The position numbers were made by a program, and so were the translations under genes. Below, one piece after another: positions 57,361 to 64,000 of a stretch of 64,000 bases of DNA (its first letter is position 1; the number at the start of each line of letters is the position of its first letter). A model generated the notes under the pieces. It had not been told where the DNA came from. It did no database searches and saw only the letters and a list, made by a program, of their open reading frames with translations. The stretch spans positions 32,791 through 96,790 of the forward strand of contig NZ_QGNX01000010.1 of NCBI RefSeq assembly GCF_003265325.1, given 5' to 3'. Origin of the DNA: Oceanibium sediminis (GTDB lineage Bacteria > Pseudomonadota > Alphaproteobacteria > Rhodobacterales > Rhodobacteraceae).

Positions 57361-57459
57361 GATGCTTCTCGCCCCGATTCGCTGACCCGCCGGGGCCTTT
57401 GGGATCGGGTTGCAGACCCGTATGACCCCGCCGGGGCGGAGTTCGGGGCCGCCTGTCGA

Positions 57460-57972
57460 TCAGTCGCTTGCGCTGCGGGACGGGTGCGGGCCGCCGTCCG
57501 CCCGCCGCCTGCTCAGCGATTCCTCCAGCCTGTCGGCGAAGGCGCGGCGGGCTTCGGGGGGCATCTCTGCGATGCGGGCCACCAGGATTTCACGGCTGAC
57601 CGCGCTGAAGGACTGCCACCGGTCGGCCTGCGCGCTCAGGATGCGCTCCACCGCCTCGGCCGAGAATGGCTCGGCGCGCAGGGCCTGCAGGAACGCCGCG
57701 CGGCTGTTGCGCAGATCGGTCCGCGCCGCGCGAATCTCGGCCCGGTGGCCATGCCAGGCGTTGCGCAGCGCTTCGCGCTCCGCCGCGGGCATGGCGCGGG
57801 AGATATTGCGAAACCCGTCGATCGGCAGGTTGAACGCACGATCGCCCGACGGGGGCGCGCCGCGCAGCAAATGCCCGGCGACAACGCCCGCGACAGCAAG
57901 GTTCAGCGCCAGCGACAGAACCAGCAGAAGCTTCGCCCAGCGTGGCAGACGGGGCGCGTCCGGCGCGCTCAT
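57460..57972 (-). CDS. Periplasmic heavy-metal-sensor-like protein (CnrX/ZraP-type)
   Basis: This 170-residue protein has one N-terminal membrane segment (about 12-36) and a helical periplasmic part: AMPAAEREALRNAWHGHRAEIRAARTDLRNSRAAFLQ and AEMPPEARRAFADRL, the helix pattern of CnrX/ZraP/Spy-like sensors. His residues in WHGHR could bind metal. It overlaps the preceding gene by four bases and is third in a sigma-factor operon. Confidence 0.8.
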   Translation of the reverse strand: MSAPDAPRLPRWAKLLLVLSLALNLAVAGVVAGHLLRGAPPSGDRAFNLPIDGFRNISRAMPAAEREALRNAWHGHRAEIRAARTDLRNSRAAFLQALRAEPFSAEAVERILSAQADRWQSFSAVSREILVARIAEMPPEARRAFADRLEESLSRRRADGGPHPSRSASD

Positions 57973-58373
57973 GAGCCGAGCTCCGCTTCGAATTGCGCCA
58001 GCGGATCATCGAATATCCCGTCGGAGACCTCGGCCGACATCGTCGCGCCGCTCTCGGCAATCTCGAACATCCCGCTTTGGGTGGAAATCAGCCCGCCGGG
58101 GTCGAAGAAACCAAGGCTCAGCCCGGCCATCGCCGCCCCGCCGAAGGCGACCCCGGCCTGCCAGCCGCCAAGCTGCGCGGCGATCCGCGAAAGCAGGCCA
58201 GCCCGTTCGGCGACGGGCCCTGGCGCTACTGGCATGGCCCGCAGTGCCTGCGCGGTCAGGCGTTGCTCGAACCCGTCCGGCAGGGGCGGCGGGGTGTTGC
58301 GAAGGGCCGCGAAACCTGCGTCGAGCAGGGCGTCCTCAGGGTTGCTGGGCGAAGGAGCGGGGTTTCTGGTCAT
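57969..58373 (-). CDS. Putative membrane-anchored anti-sigma-like protein
   Basis: This 134-residue protein has a soluble N-terminus of about 65 residues, one hydrophobic stretch (WQAGVAFGGAAMAGLSLGFF) and an acidic C-terminal tail. It follows the ECF sigma gene by one base and overlaps the metal-sensor-like gene, the place of an anti-sigma factor. No domain is recognisable by eye, so the role is by context. Confidence 0.65.
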   Translation of the reverse strand: MTRNPAPSPSNPEDALLDAGFAALRNTPPPLPDGFEQRLTAQALRAMPVAPGPVAERAGLLSRIAAQLGGWQAGVAFGGAAMAGLSLGFFDPGGLISTQSGMFEIAESGATMSAEVSDGIFDDPLAQFEAELGS

Positions 58374-58374
58374 G

Positions 58375-58956
58375 TCAGGCGTCCTTTACGCTCAGATGCG
58401 GGGCGGCGGGGGCCAGCGCTGCCTTCAGCGCGCGCCTTCCCCGTGACAACAGGCTTTCGACAGCCTCGACAGAGATGTCCATCACCTCGGCGATCTCGGG
58501 ATTGCTGCGTTCTTCCAGGTGGCGCAGCGTGATCGCCACGCGCTGCCGGTCGGGAAGGGTTTCCAGCGCCGCTTCCAGCGCCGCTGCGCGTTGGCGGGTG
58601 TGCAGCCGCTCCGCGACCGAGGGGCTCTCGTCCGCCGGGTCATGCCCCTCGGGCAGGGGGCCGGGGCGCACACGGCGCAGCCGGTCGGTGCACAGGTTGG
58701 TCGCCACGCGGTACAGCCACGTCGAAATCAGCGCTTCTCCCGCCCGCCAGTCCGGGGCGATCTTCCAAAGCCGCATCATCGCCTCCTGTGCGATCTCTTC
58801 CGCCTCGGCATCATTGTTCAGCAGCCGCCGGGCCAGGCGGAAAACCGGCGGCCCATGCGTGCGGGCCAACTGGCGCGCCGCTTCGGCATCTCCGGCGGCA
58901 TAGGCCGCCAGCAGCGCAGCATCGGCCTGCCGCTCAGAGGGGTCTGACGCCATCAT
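58375..58956 (-). CDS. ECF-type RNA polymerase sigma factor
   Basis: This 193-residue protein (a second ATG lies one codon later) has sigma region 2 (NDAEAEEIAQEAMMRLWK, WLYRVATNLCTDRLRR) and region 4 (LPDRQRVAITLRHLEERSNPEIAEVMDISVEAVESLLSRGRRAL). It leads a three-gene operon with a membrane protein and a CnrX-like protein, like the metal-responsive cnr arrangement. A 17-bp tandem duplication covers its start codon. Confidence 0.93.
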   Translation of the reverse strand: MMASDPSERQADAALLAAYAAGDAEAARQLARTHGPPVFRLARRLLNNDAEAEEIAQEAMMRLWKIAPDWRAGEALISTWLYRVATNLCTDRLRRVRPGPLPEGHDPADESPSVAERLHTRQRAAALEAALETLPDRQRVAITLRHLEERSNPEIAEVMDISVEAVESLLSRGRRALKAALAPAAPHLSVKDA

Positions 58957-58984
58957 GTCCCGTACAACATCATGTCCCGTACAA
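58951..58984. repeat. 17-bp tandem duplication across the sigma-factor start
   Basis: Two perfect adjacent copies of CATCATGTCCCGTACAA (58951-58967 and 58968-58984). On the minus strand each copy carries ATGATG, giving the real start and an out-of-frame upstream ATG encoding MMLYGT with its stop overlapping the real start. Confidence 0.9.
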
Positions 58985-59209
58985 CCGTGCCGACCCTTCC
59001 CGTGGCCCGAAAGCCCTTTCCTGCCACGCCCGCCGATGCCCGAGGCATGATGACATCAGCAGACGCAGCCCCCATCATACGCGTCCCCGGGCCATATCCG
59101 TCGCAGCGAATGGCGGAAATGTTGCGACATCCCGCCACGGGGGCAGCTTGTCTCAGCGCAAATGGCGATGCGCGTGCCTATCTTCCGCGTATAGATAAGC
59201 AGGATTCCC

Positions 59210-59614
59210 ATGACTCACACCGCCGAAAGCCAAGAGCATTTGATTGAAACCGAAGGCCGGGACACGAAGGAGGCGACGCTGCGCGGCTGGCGCCGCAGGT
59301 GCCCCTCCTGCGGGTCGGGTCCCCTGATGGACAGCTACCTGCACGTACGCGACACCTGTGCCGTCTGCGACGAGGAGCTGCATCATCACCGCGCCGACGA
59401 TGGCCCTGCCTGGGCCGCCATCGTGATCGTGGGCCATGTCATGGCCCCGCTGATGCTGACCGTGTACACCGCCTATCGCCCGGAGGCCTGGGTGATGGCG
59501 GTCGGCACCTGCACCCTGGCGACCGTGATGTCCCTCTATCTTCTGCCGCGTCTGAAGGGCGCGTTCGTGGGGTTCCAGTGGGCCCGGCGGATGCACGGTT
59601 TCGGTGAGAGCTGA
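59210..59614 (+). CDS. DUF983 family membrane protein
   Basis: This 134-residue protein has two CxxC-like pairs (RRCPSCGSGPL and DTCAVCDEEL), a typical DUF983 zinc-ribbon-like start, then two membrane segments. DUF983 genes often accompany cytochrome-oxidase or cell-envelope genes in alphaproteobacteria; function unknown. Confidence 0.88.
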   Translation: MTHTAESQEHLIETEGRDTKEATLRGWRRRCPSCGSGPLMDSYLHVRDTCAVCDEELHHHRADDGPAWAAIVIVGHVMAPLMLTVYTAYRPEAWVMAVGTCTLATVMSLYLLPRLKGAFVGFQWARRMHGFGES

Positions 59615-59692
59615 GGTTTTCGCCCTGCGCTCCCCCCTGTCACCGGGCCATCCCCGGACAGGGCGCGCGCCGGGCCTGCTGGACTTGCTGCC

Positions 59693-60367
59693 ATGAGCCC
59701 CCAATCCGCGCCCGAAGTTCGGGACGCGAGCACGGTCATCTTGTTGCGGGAAATGGCCGAAGGTCCGCATGTCCTGATGGGGCAGCGCGGCTCCAAGGCA
59801 GTTTTCATGCCGGACAAATACGTCTTTCCGGGCGGCCGCGTCGACCCCGAGGATCATGACATCCCCCTCGGCACGCCCCTGCCGGCGGAGCTGGAAGCGC
59901 GGATGAACGCCAGCAGCCCGCGCATCGCGGAAGCGCTCGCCGTCGCCGCCGTGCGCGAGCTTTGGGAGGAGACAGGCCTGCGCCTCGGTGTGCCCGGCGC
60001 CCCGCCCGCCGTGGTGCCCGATTCCTGGGGCGGCTTTCTGGACGCGGGCTTGTTGCCCCACGCCGGGGCGCTTCAGATGATGTTCCGCGCGGTGACGCCC
60101 GTGGGCCGTCCGCGGCGCTTCGATGCGCGGTTCTTCATGGTTCGCGCGGATGAGGTCACCGGCGACCTCGATGACTTCTCCGCCGCCGACGACGAGTTAC
60201 GCCACCTTCACTGGCTGCCGCTGGCACAGGCGCGCCAGCTGGATCTGCCCTTCATCACCCGCGTCGTTCTGTCCGAACTCGCGGCCCGTCTGCGCGCCCC
60301 CGACGTACCGCGAGCAGTGCCGTTTTTCGATCATTCCACCGGCTCGGCGCGTTTCCTGTCGCTTTAA
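59693..60367 (+). CDS. Nudix hydrolase with an enlarged Nudix box
   Basis: This 224-residue protein has FPGGRVDPED followed, after a 30-residue insertion, by AVAAVRELWEETGLRLG (RExxEExGL). Such an insertion is typical of the CoA/NUDT19-like branch. It hydrolyses a nucleoside-diphosphate-linked compound; the substrate is not readable. Confidence 0.88.
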   Translation: MSPQSAPEVRDASTVILLREMAEGPHVLMGQRGSKAVFMPDKYVFPGGRVDPEDHDIPLGTPLPAELEARMNASSPRIAEALAVAAVRELWEETGLRLGVPGAPPAVVPDSWGGFLDAGLLPHAGALQMMFRAVTPVGRPRRFDARFFMVRADEVTGDLDDFSAADDELRHLHWLPLAQARQLDLPFITRVVLSELAARLRAPDVPRAVPFFDHSTGSARFLSL

Positions 60368-60481
60368 CGCCGTCCAATGCCCCTTGCGCTGGATCAGCGG
60401 GTTGACACGACGCGCTGGGCGTGTAGAAACCGGGCTTCAGTTTTACCCCTGCCACCGGCCTCCCGGTGAGGAGATGACAGC

Positions 60482-60649
60482 ATGGCGAAGCCAACCACGA
60501 TCAAGATCCGGCTGAATTCGACAGCCGACACCGGCCACTTCTACGTGACCAAGAAGAATGCCCGTACCATGACCGAAAAGATGGTCGTGAAGAAATACGA
60601 CCCGGTTGTGCGCAAGCACGTCGACTACAAGGAAGGCAAGATCAAGTAA
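60482..60649 (+). CDS. rpmG: 50S ribosomal protein L33 (zinc-independent form)
   Basis: This 55-residue protein, [18 protein letters not shown]...[10 protein letters not shown], matches L33 along its full length. It has no cysteines, so it is the zinc-free paralogue. Start ATG 60482 has GAGGAGATG upstream; a terminator follows. Confidence 0.97.
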   Translation: MAKPTTIKIRLNSTADTGHFYVTKKNARTMTEKMVVKKYDPVVRKHVDYKEGKIK

Positions 60650-60672
60650 GATCTGCCACTTGGAACGGACCG

Positions 60673-60703
60673 GGGCTGTGCAGGTGACTGCGCAGCCCTT
60701 TTT
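60673..60703 (+). terminator. Rho-independent terminator after rpmG
   Basis: GGGCTGTGCAG pairs with CTGCGCAGCCC (one G-T wobble) around GTGA and is followed by TTTTT. Confidence 0.92.
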
Positions 60704-60739
60704 CGTTCGGGCTTGTTGAACGCCGTTGGAGGAAACGCG

Positions 60740-61249
60740 ATGCCGGACCTCACGCTCCACGTTCGCCCAGGCCGGCGCGAGGATGTGCCGGGCGTGGATG
60801 CGCTTCTGGCCCGGTCCTACCCGCAGCTTCTGAAGGCCGATTACCCGCCATCGATTCTGGTGACGGCAGTGCCCCAGATCGCGCGAGCACAGCCTGCACT
60901 CGTCAGTTGCGGCACCTACTACGTCGCCGTGACCGAGAGTGGCCGCGTGCTGTCCGCCGGGGGCTGGACGCGGCGCGCCCCTGCGGGGGGCCGTGCAAGC
61001 GCCGTGCAGGGCAGCATCCGGCATTTCGCGACCGACCCCGACTACCTGCGCAGGGGCCTTGCCACCACCCTGATGGAGCGCTGCCTGCGCGACGCGCGCG
61101 AGGCGGGGCTGGAGTGGATGGAGTGCCTTTCCACCCGCACGGCGGTGCCCTTCTATGCCCGGCAGGGATTCGACGCGGTTGCCGAGGTCTCGGTCGAACT
61201 GGCCGCCGGAATCACCTTCCCCGCGATACGCATGACGCGCGCGCTGTAA
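60740..61249 (+). CDS. GNAT-family N-acetyltransferase
   Basis: This 169-residue protein has its start at ATG 60740 after GGAGGAAACGCG. The acetyl-CoA loop is ATDPDYLRRGLATTLMERCL (R-R-G-L-A), with a FYARQGFDAVAEV C-terminal motif. Acceptor unknown. Confidence 0.9.
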   Translation: MPDLTLHVRPGRREDVPGVDALLARSYPQLLKADYPPSILVTAVPQIARAQPALVSCGTYYVAVTESGRVLSAGGWTRRAPAGGRASAVQGSIRHFATDPDYLRRGLATTLMERCLRDAREAGLEWMECLSTRTAVPFYARQGFDAVAEVSVELAAGITFPAIRMTRAL

Positions 61250-61580
61250 CCGAGGCCCGCTCTGCGCGAAGCGCCGGGGCGACTGTGCCCGGCGCGTTCC
61301 AGGGTAGGGGTTGAGGACACCGGGCCGCGAATCGCCGTTATGCCGAGTCGCGCAATCGCCAGGGTCAACGCCGGGAAGACTCCCCAATCCGCGCGATGAG
61401 AAGCCGGCTTTCCCCACCGGCGGGTTGCGCAAGTCGTTCCGTGGGGCGGCGCTTTTCACGGTAGCGCCGGTGCTTTTCACGGGGCTTTGACGGCGCGCTC
61501 ACCGGGATTTCGCAGGCGACATGCCATCCTGGCTTCATCGATACGGACCCCGGTCCGCCAAACGCCAAAAGGAGAATGCC
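61250..61580. other. Non-coding gap
   Basis: About 330 bases. Long minus-strand frames here have no ribosome binding site or family resemblance; I see only the promoter region of the next small gene. Confidence 0.5.
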
Positions 61581-61772
61581 ATGTCCGCCATCGAAACATT
61601 CACCCGCCGCTTGGTCGCGCTTCCGCAGATCACGCTGACGGGACTCGTGCAGATGCTCCTCGCCGCGGATGCCCGCTACCGTGAGCGCTGCCATACATCC
61701 CGCCTGCAGCCCCATTTGCTGGACGACGCTGGGCTTTCGCGCACGTTGGATGGCAGCTTGACGCGCCGATAA
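61581..61772 (+). CDS. DUF1127-like small protein
   Basis: This 63-residue protein has its start at ATG 61581 after AAAAGGAG. It is Arg-rich with a C-terminal HTSRLQPHLLDDAGLSR that resembles the DUF1127 core (D-x-x-L-x-D-x-G-L). Third such protein in the window. Confidence 0.75.
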   Translation: MSAIETFTRRLVALPQITLTGLVQMLLAADARYRERCHTSRLQPHLLDDAGLSRTLDGSLTRR

Positions 61773-61790
61773 ATCGCGGGGCACAAAAGA

Positions 61791-61817
61791 AAAGGGCCGG
61801 CGCGCGGCCAGCCCTTT
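61791..61817. terminator. Bidirectional terminator-like hairpin
   Basis: AAAGGGC pairs with GCCCTTT with an inner GC-rich stem, between two convergent genes (stops at 61772 and 61841). Confidence 0.6.
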
Positions 61818-61840
61818 CCGGTGGTTCGGATCCGTTCAGA

Positions 61841-62581
61841 TCACTCGCGATTGCCGAGGAACTGAAGCAGGAACATGAACATGTTGATGAAGTTGAGGTA
61901 GAGGCTCAGCGCGCCCATCACGGCGGCTTTGCCCAGCCACTCGGTTGCACCGGCGGCAGACATCTGCAGGTACTCGTTCTTCAGACGCTGCGTGTCATAG
62001 GCGGTCAGGCCGGCAAAGATCAGCAGACCCAGCACCGACACCGCAAAATGGATCGCGGGCGAGCCGAGGAAGATGTTGATGATCGACGCGACGATCAGGC
62101 CCACGACGCCCATGATCAGGAACGACCCCCAGGCGGAGATGTCTTTCTTGGTCGTGTAGCCCCACAGGCTGAGGCTGGCGAAGGCGATCGCCGTGACGAA
62201 GAACGTCTGCACGATCGAGATCGACGTGAACGCCTGGAAGATCCAGGAAATCGACAAGCCCATCACCGCCGAAAAGGCGTAGAAGAAGAACTGGGCAGCC
62301 GCAGTGGACATCCGGTTGATCATGCCGCCAAGGGCGAACACCATGATCAGCGGCGCGAACATCACGATCCATCCAAGGATGTTGGGTTGCAGTGTGGCAG
62401 GGTCACGCAGAAGCGAGAACAGGGCAGGAGACGTGCCGACAGCCCAGGAAACGGCGCCGGTGACAACCATTGCCACGGACATCAGCCCGTAGACCTTGTT
62501 CATGTGAGCGCGCAGGCCAGCATCTATCTCCGCAGTGCGGACACCTGCTGCCGTACGCCGGACAGATTGAAACTCGGCCAT
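61841..62581 (-). CDS. Bax inhibitor-1 / YccA family membrane protein
   Basis: This 246-residue protein has its start at ATG 62581 after GGAGGG. Six to seven membrane segments, with the family pattern NKVYGLMSVAMVVTGAVSWAVG and LTAYDTQRLKNEYLQ; ends in a hydrophobic helix. Relatives modulate FtsH or act as pH-sensitive calcium leak channels. Confidence 0.93.
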   Translation of the reverse strand: MAEFQSVRRTAAGVRTAEIDAGLRAHMNKVYGLMSVAMVVTGAVSWAVGTSPALFSLLRDPATLQPNILGWIVMFAPLIMVFALGGMINRMSTAAAQFFFYAFSAVMGLSISWIFQAFTSISIVQTFFVTAIAFASLSLWGYTTKKDISAWGSFLIMGVVGLIVASIINIFLGSPAIHFAVSVLGLLIFAGLTAYDTQRLKNEYLQMSAAGATEWLGKAAVMGALSLYLNFINMFMFLLQFLGNRE

Positions 62582-62787
62582 GAATACCCTCCATAAGTGT
62601 AGCCGTAAGCCAGACGCAATTCGCCCGGCTGGTATGTGTGATATTGGCAGGTCGCCCCCGTAATTCAAGGGGTATGGGGGCGGGTGGCGGCGATTTATGA
62701 CCAAAACGCTCATAATTGGGTGAGTTGCATTGACGCAAGCTGTGGTTGTGGCGCGCGGCGGCGCGAAAAGCGCCCGCGTGCCCGGGC

Positions 62788-64000
62788 CTAGTCCCGGGCG
62801 CGCAGCACTTGCGCGGGCCGCACCGTCAGCGGCCGCCAGGCGAAGGCGAGCCCCGCCAGCAACGATGCCAGCGCCCCGCCACCCACGATTGCAACAGCCG
62901 AAACCGGCTCGAAGCGGAAGGTGCTGTCCATCACGAAGGTCATCACCCCCCAGCCCGCCAGGCCGCCCGCGACGATGGCCACGGCCCCCGCCGACGCGCC
63001 GAGGATCGCCGAGCGAAGCGCGAAACTGGCCAGGATCCGCCCCCGCGTCGCGCCCAGTGTCTTCAGCACCGCGGATTCGAAGACCCGCCGCCGCTCACCC
63101 GCCGCCGCCGCGCCGATCAGCACGATGAAGCCGGTCAGCAGTGTCGCCGCCGCCCCGTAGCGGGTTGCGGCGGACAGGCCGTTCAGCGCCTCGGTCACGC
63201 GCTCGATCGCGTCGCGCACCCGGATCGCGGTGATGTTGGGATACAGGTCCGCAAGGCGGCGCAGCAGCGGCGCTTCGGCGGACTCCGTCGCATAGACGGT
63301 GGCGATATGGGTATGCGGCGCGCCGGCCAGCGCGCCGGGGTTCAGGATCATCAGGAAGTTGATGCCCATGTCGCGGAACTCCACCACGCGCAGGTTCGCC
63401 ACTTCCGCCGTCAGGTCGCGGCCCAGGATGTTCACGGTCACCTTGTCGCCCACGCCGATGCCCAATTCCAGCGCCTCTTCCTCGGCGAAGCTCATCAGGG
63501 GCGGGCCGCTGTAATCTTCGGGCCACCAGGCGCCTTGGGTGATCGCCGCCCCCTCGGGCGGGGCATTTCCGTAGGAGACCCCCCGGTCGCCCTGCAACGT
63601 CCAGTGAGAGCTGCGCTCTGTGTTCGCGCGCACCCAGGCGCGGGCGGGTTGATCGTTGATGCGGGTGATGATGCCGCGCAGCATGGGCGCGGTTTCGATG
63701 CCGGAGACGCCCTCGGTGCCGGTGCCTTCCTCGAGGAAGCCGGGCAGCTGGTCGTTCTGGATATCGACGAAGAAGTAGGCGGGCGCGATGTCGGGCAGAT
63801 CCTGCGCGATGGCGCTGCGCAGGTTGCTGTCGATCTGCCCGATGGTGGCCAGCACCGTCAGCCCGAGCCCAAGGGACAGCGTGACCGACACCGCCTCGCC
63901 CCCCGGTCCGCCGACCGCGCCAAGCGCTAGCCTGAGCGCCGGGCGGCCGCGCATCGCCCGGCTGCGCGCCAGCCGCCGCGCCAGCCAGCGCGTGCCCCGC
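62788..64000 (-). CDS. FtsX-like ABC transporter permease (YbbP-like), 5' part off the right edge
   Basis: The frame is open through base 64000, so the N-terminal part lies outside. The visible C-terminal half has LALGAVGGPGGEAVSVTLSLGLGLTVLATIG (FtsX transmembrane entry), a large periplasmic domain (DIAPAYFFVDIQNDQL) and three C-terminal membrane helices with ETLGATRGRIL-like ESAVLKTLGATRGRIL. YbbP-type permeases work with an ATPase (YbbA) in envelope lipoprotein or lipid handling. Confidence 0.88.
   Translation of the reverse strand, partial: RGTRWLARRLARSRAMRGRPALRLALGAVGGPGGEAVSVTLSLGLGLTVLATIGQIDSNLRSAIAQDLPDIAPAYFFVDIQNDQLPGFLEEGTGTEGVSGIETAPMLRGIITRINDQPARAWVRANTERSSHWTLQGDRGVSYGNAPPEGAAITQGAWWPEDYSGPPLMSFAEEEALELGIGVGDKVTVNILGRDLTAEVANLRVVEFRDMGINFLMILNPGALAGAPHTHIATVYATESAEAPLLRRLADLYPNITAIRVRDAIERVTEALNGLSAATRYGAAATLLTGFIVLIGAAAAGERRRVFESAVLKTLGATRGRILASFALRSAILGASAGAVAIVAGGLAGWGVMTFVMDSTFRFEPVSAVAIVGGGALASLLAGLAFAWRPLTVRPAQVLRARD

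Overview
The window reads as a piece of chromosome from a high-GC alphaproteobacterium of the Rhodobacteraceae / Roseobacter group. This is inferred from GC-rich third positions, DUF1127 micro-proteins, DUF3572 and DUF983 proteins, a pyruvate carboxylase, paired Liv and Tup ABC transporters and typical roseobacter gene texture. No rRNA, phage, transposase or CRISPR array is visible. The species cannot be named from the sequence.

Layout. 1-5.7 kb: the end of an alpha-2-macroglobulin gene coupled to pbpC. 5.8-9.5 kb: an AT-rich gap, then a minus-strand trio (degenerate isochorismatase-fold protein and two GNAT-like proteins) divergent from a LysR regulator. 9.5-16.2 kb: an MFS exporter and a five-gene branched-chain amino acid (Liv) transporter whose operon carries an extra, AT-rich HEPN-like gene between livF and livH. 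16.4-20.5 kb: tungstate transporter tupBCA, an MFS gene and two DUF1127 genes. 20.6-31.5 kb: uvrD, a glyoxalase-fold protein, kefF-kefC-like potassium efflux, pyruvate carboxylase, an MFS gene and tRNA-Gly(GCC).

32.0-48.8 kb is the accessory highlight. A GntR regulator and an ornithine-cyclodeaminase-like enzyme are followed by an operon encoding a heme-oxygenase-like diiron oxidase (HDO), a 2Fe-2S ferredoxin, an aldehyde dehydrogenase with a possible Cys-rich N-terminal extension, a GlcG/HbpS-like protein and a second ferredoxin. Next comes a Dpp-type peptide ABC transporter followed by a DapA-family lyase, an SDR lacking its catalytic Tyr, a gamma-glutamyltransferase-family enzyme, a third ferredoxin and its FAD reductase. 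GTATAC-centred near-palindromes lie at the promoters of the regulator, the HDO operon and the transporter operon, so the block looks like one GntR-controlled regulon. My inference is uptake and oxidative breakdown of an amino-acid- or gamma-glutamyl-derived compound; the substrate is unknown.

48.8-64 kb: an ABC-2 exporter, amylosucrase-like GH13 enzyme, non-pyrrolysine MttB-family protein, HAD phosphatase, thioesterase, DUF3572, a PleD-like diguanylate cyclase with degenerate receivers, an ECF sigma factor / membrane protein / metal-sensor-like cassette, DUF983, Nudix, L33 (rpmG), GNAT, a third DUF1127-like protein, a Bax-inhibitor-1 family protein and the 3' part of an FtsX-like permease running off the right edge.
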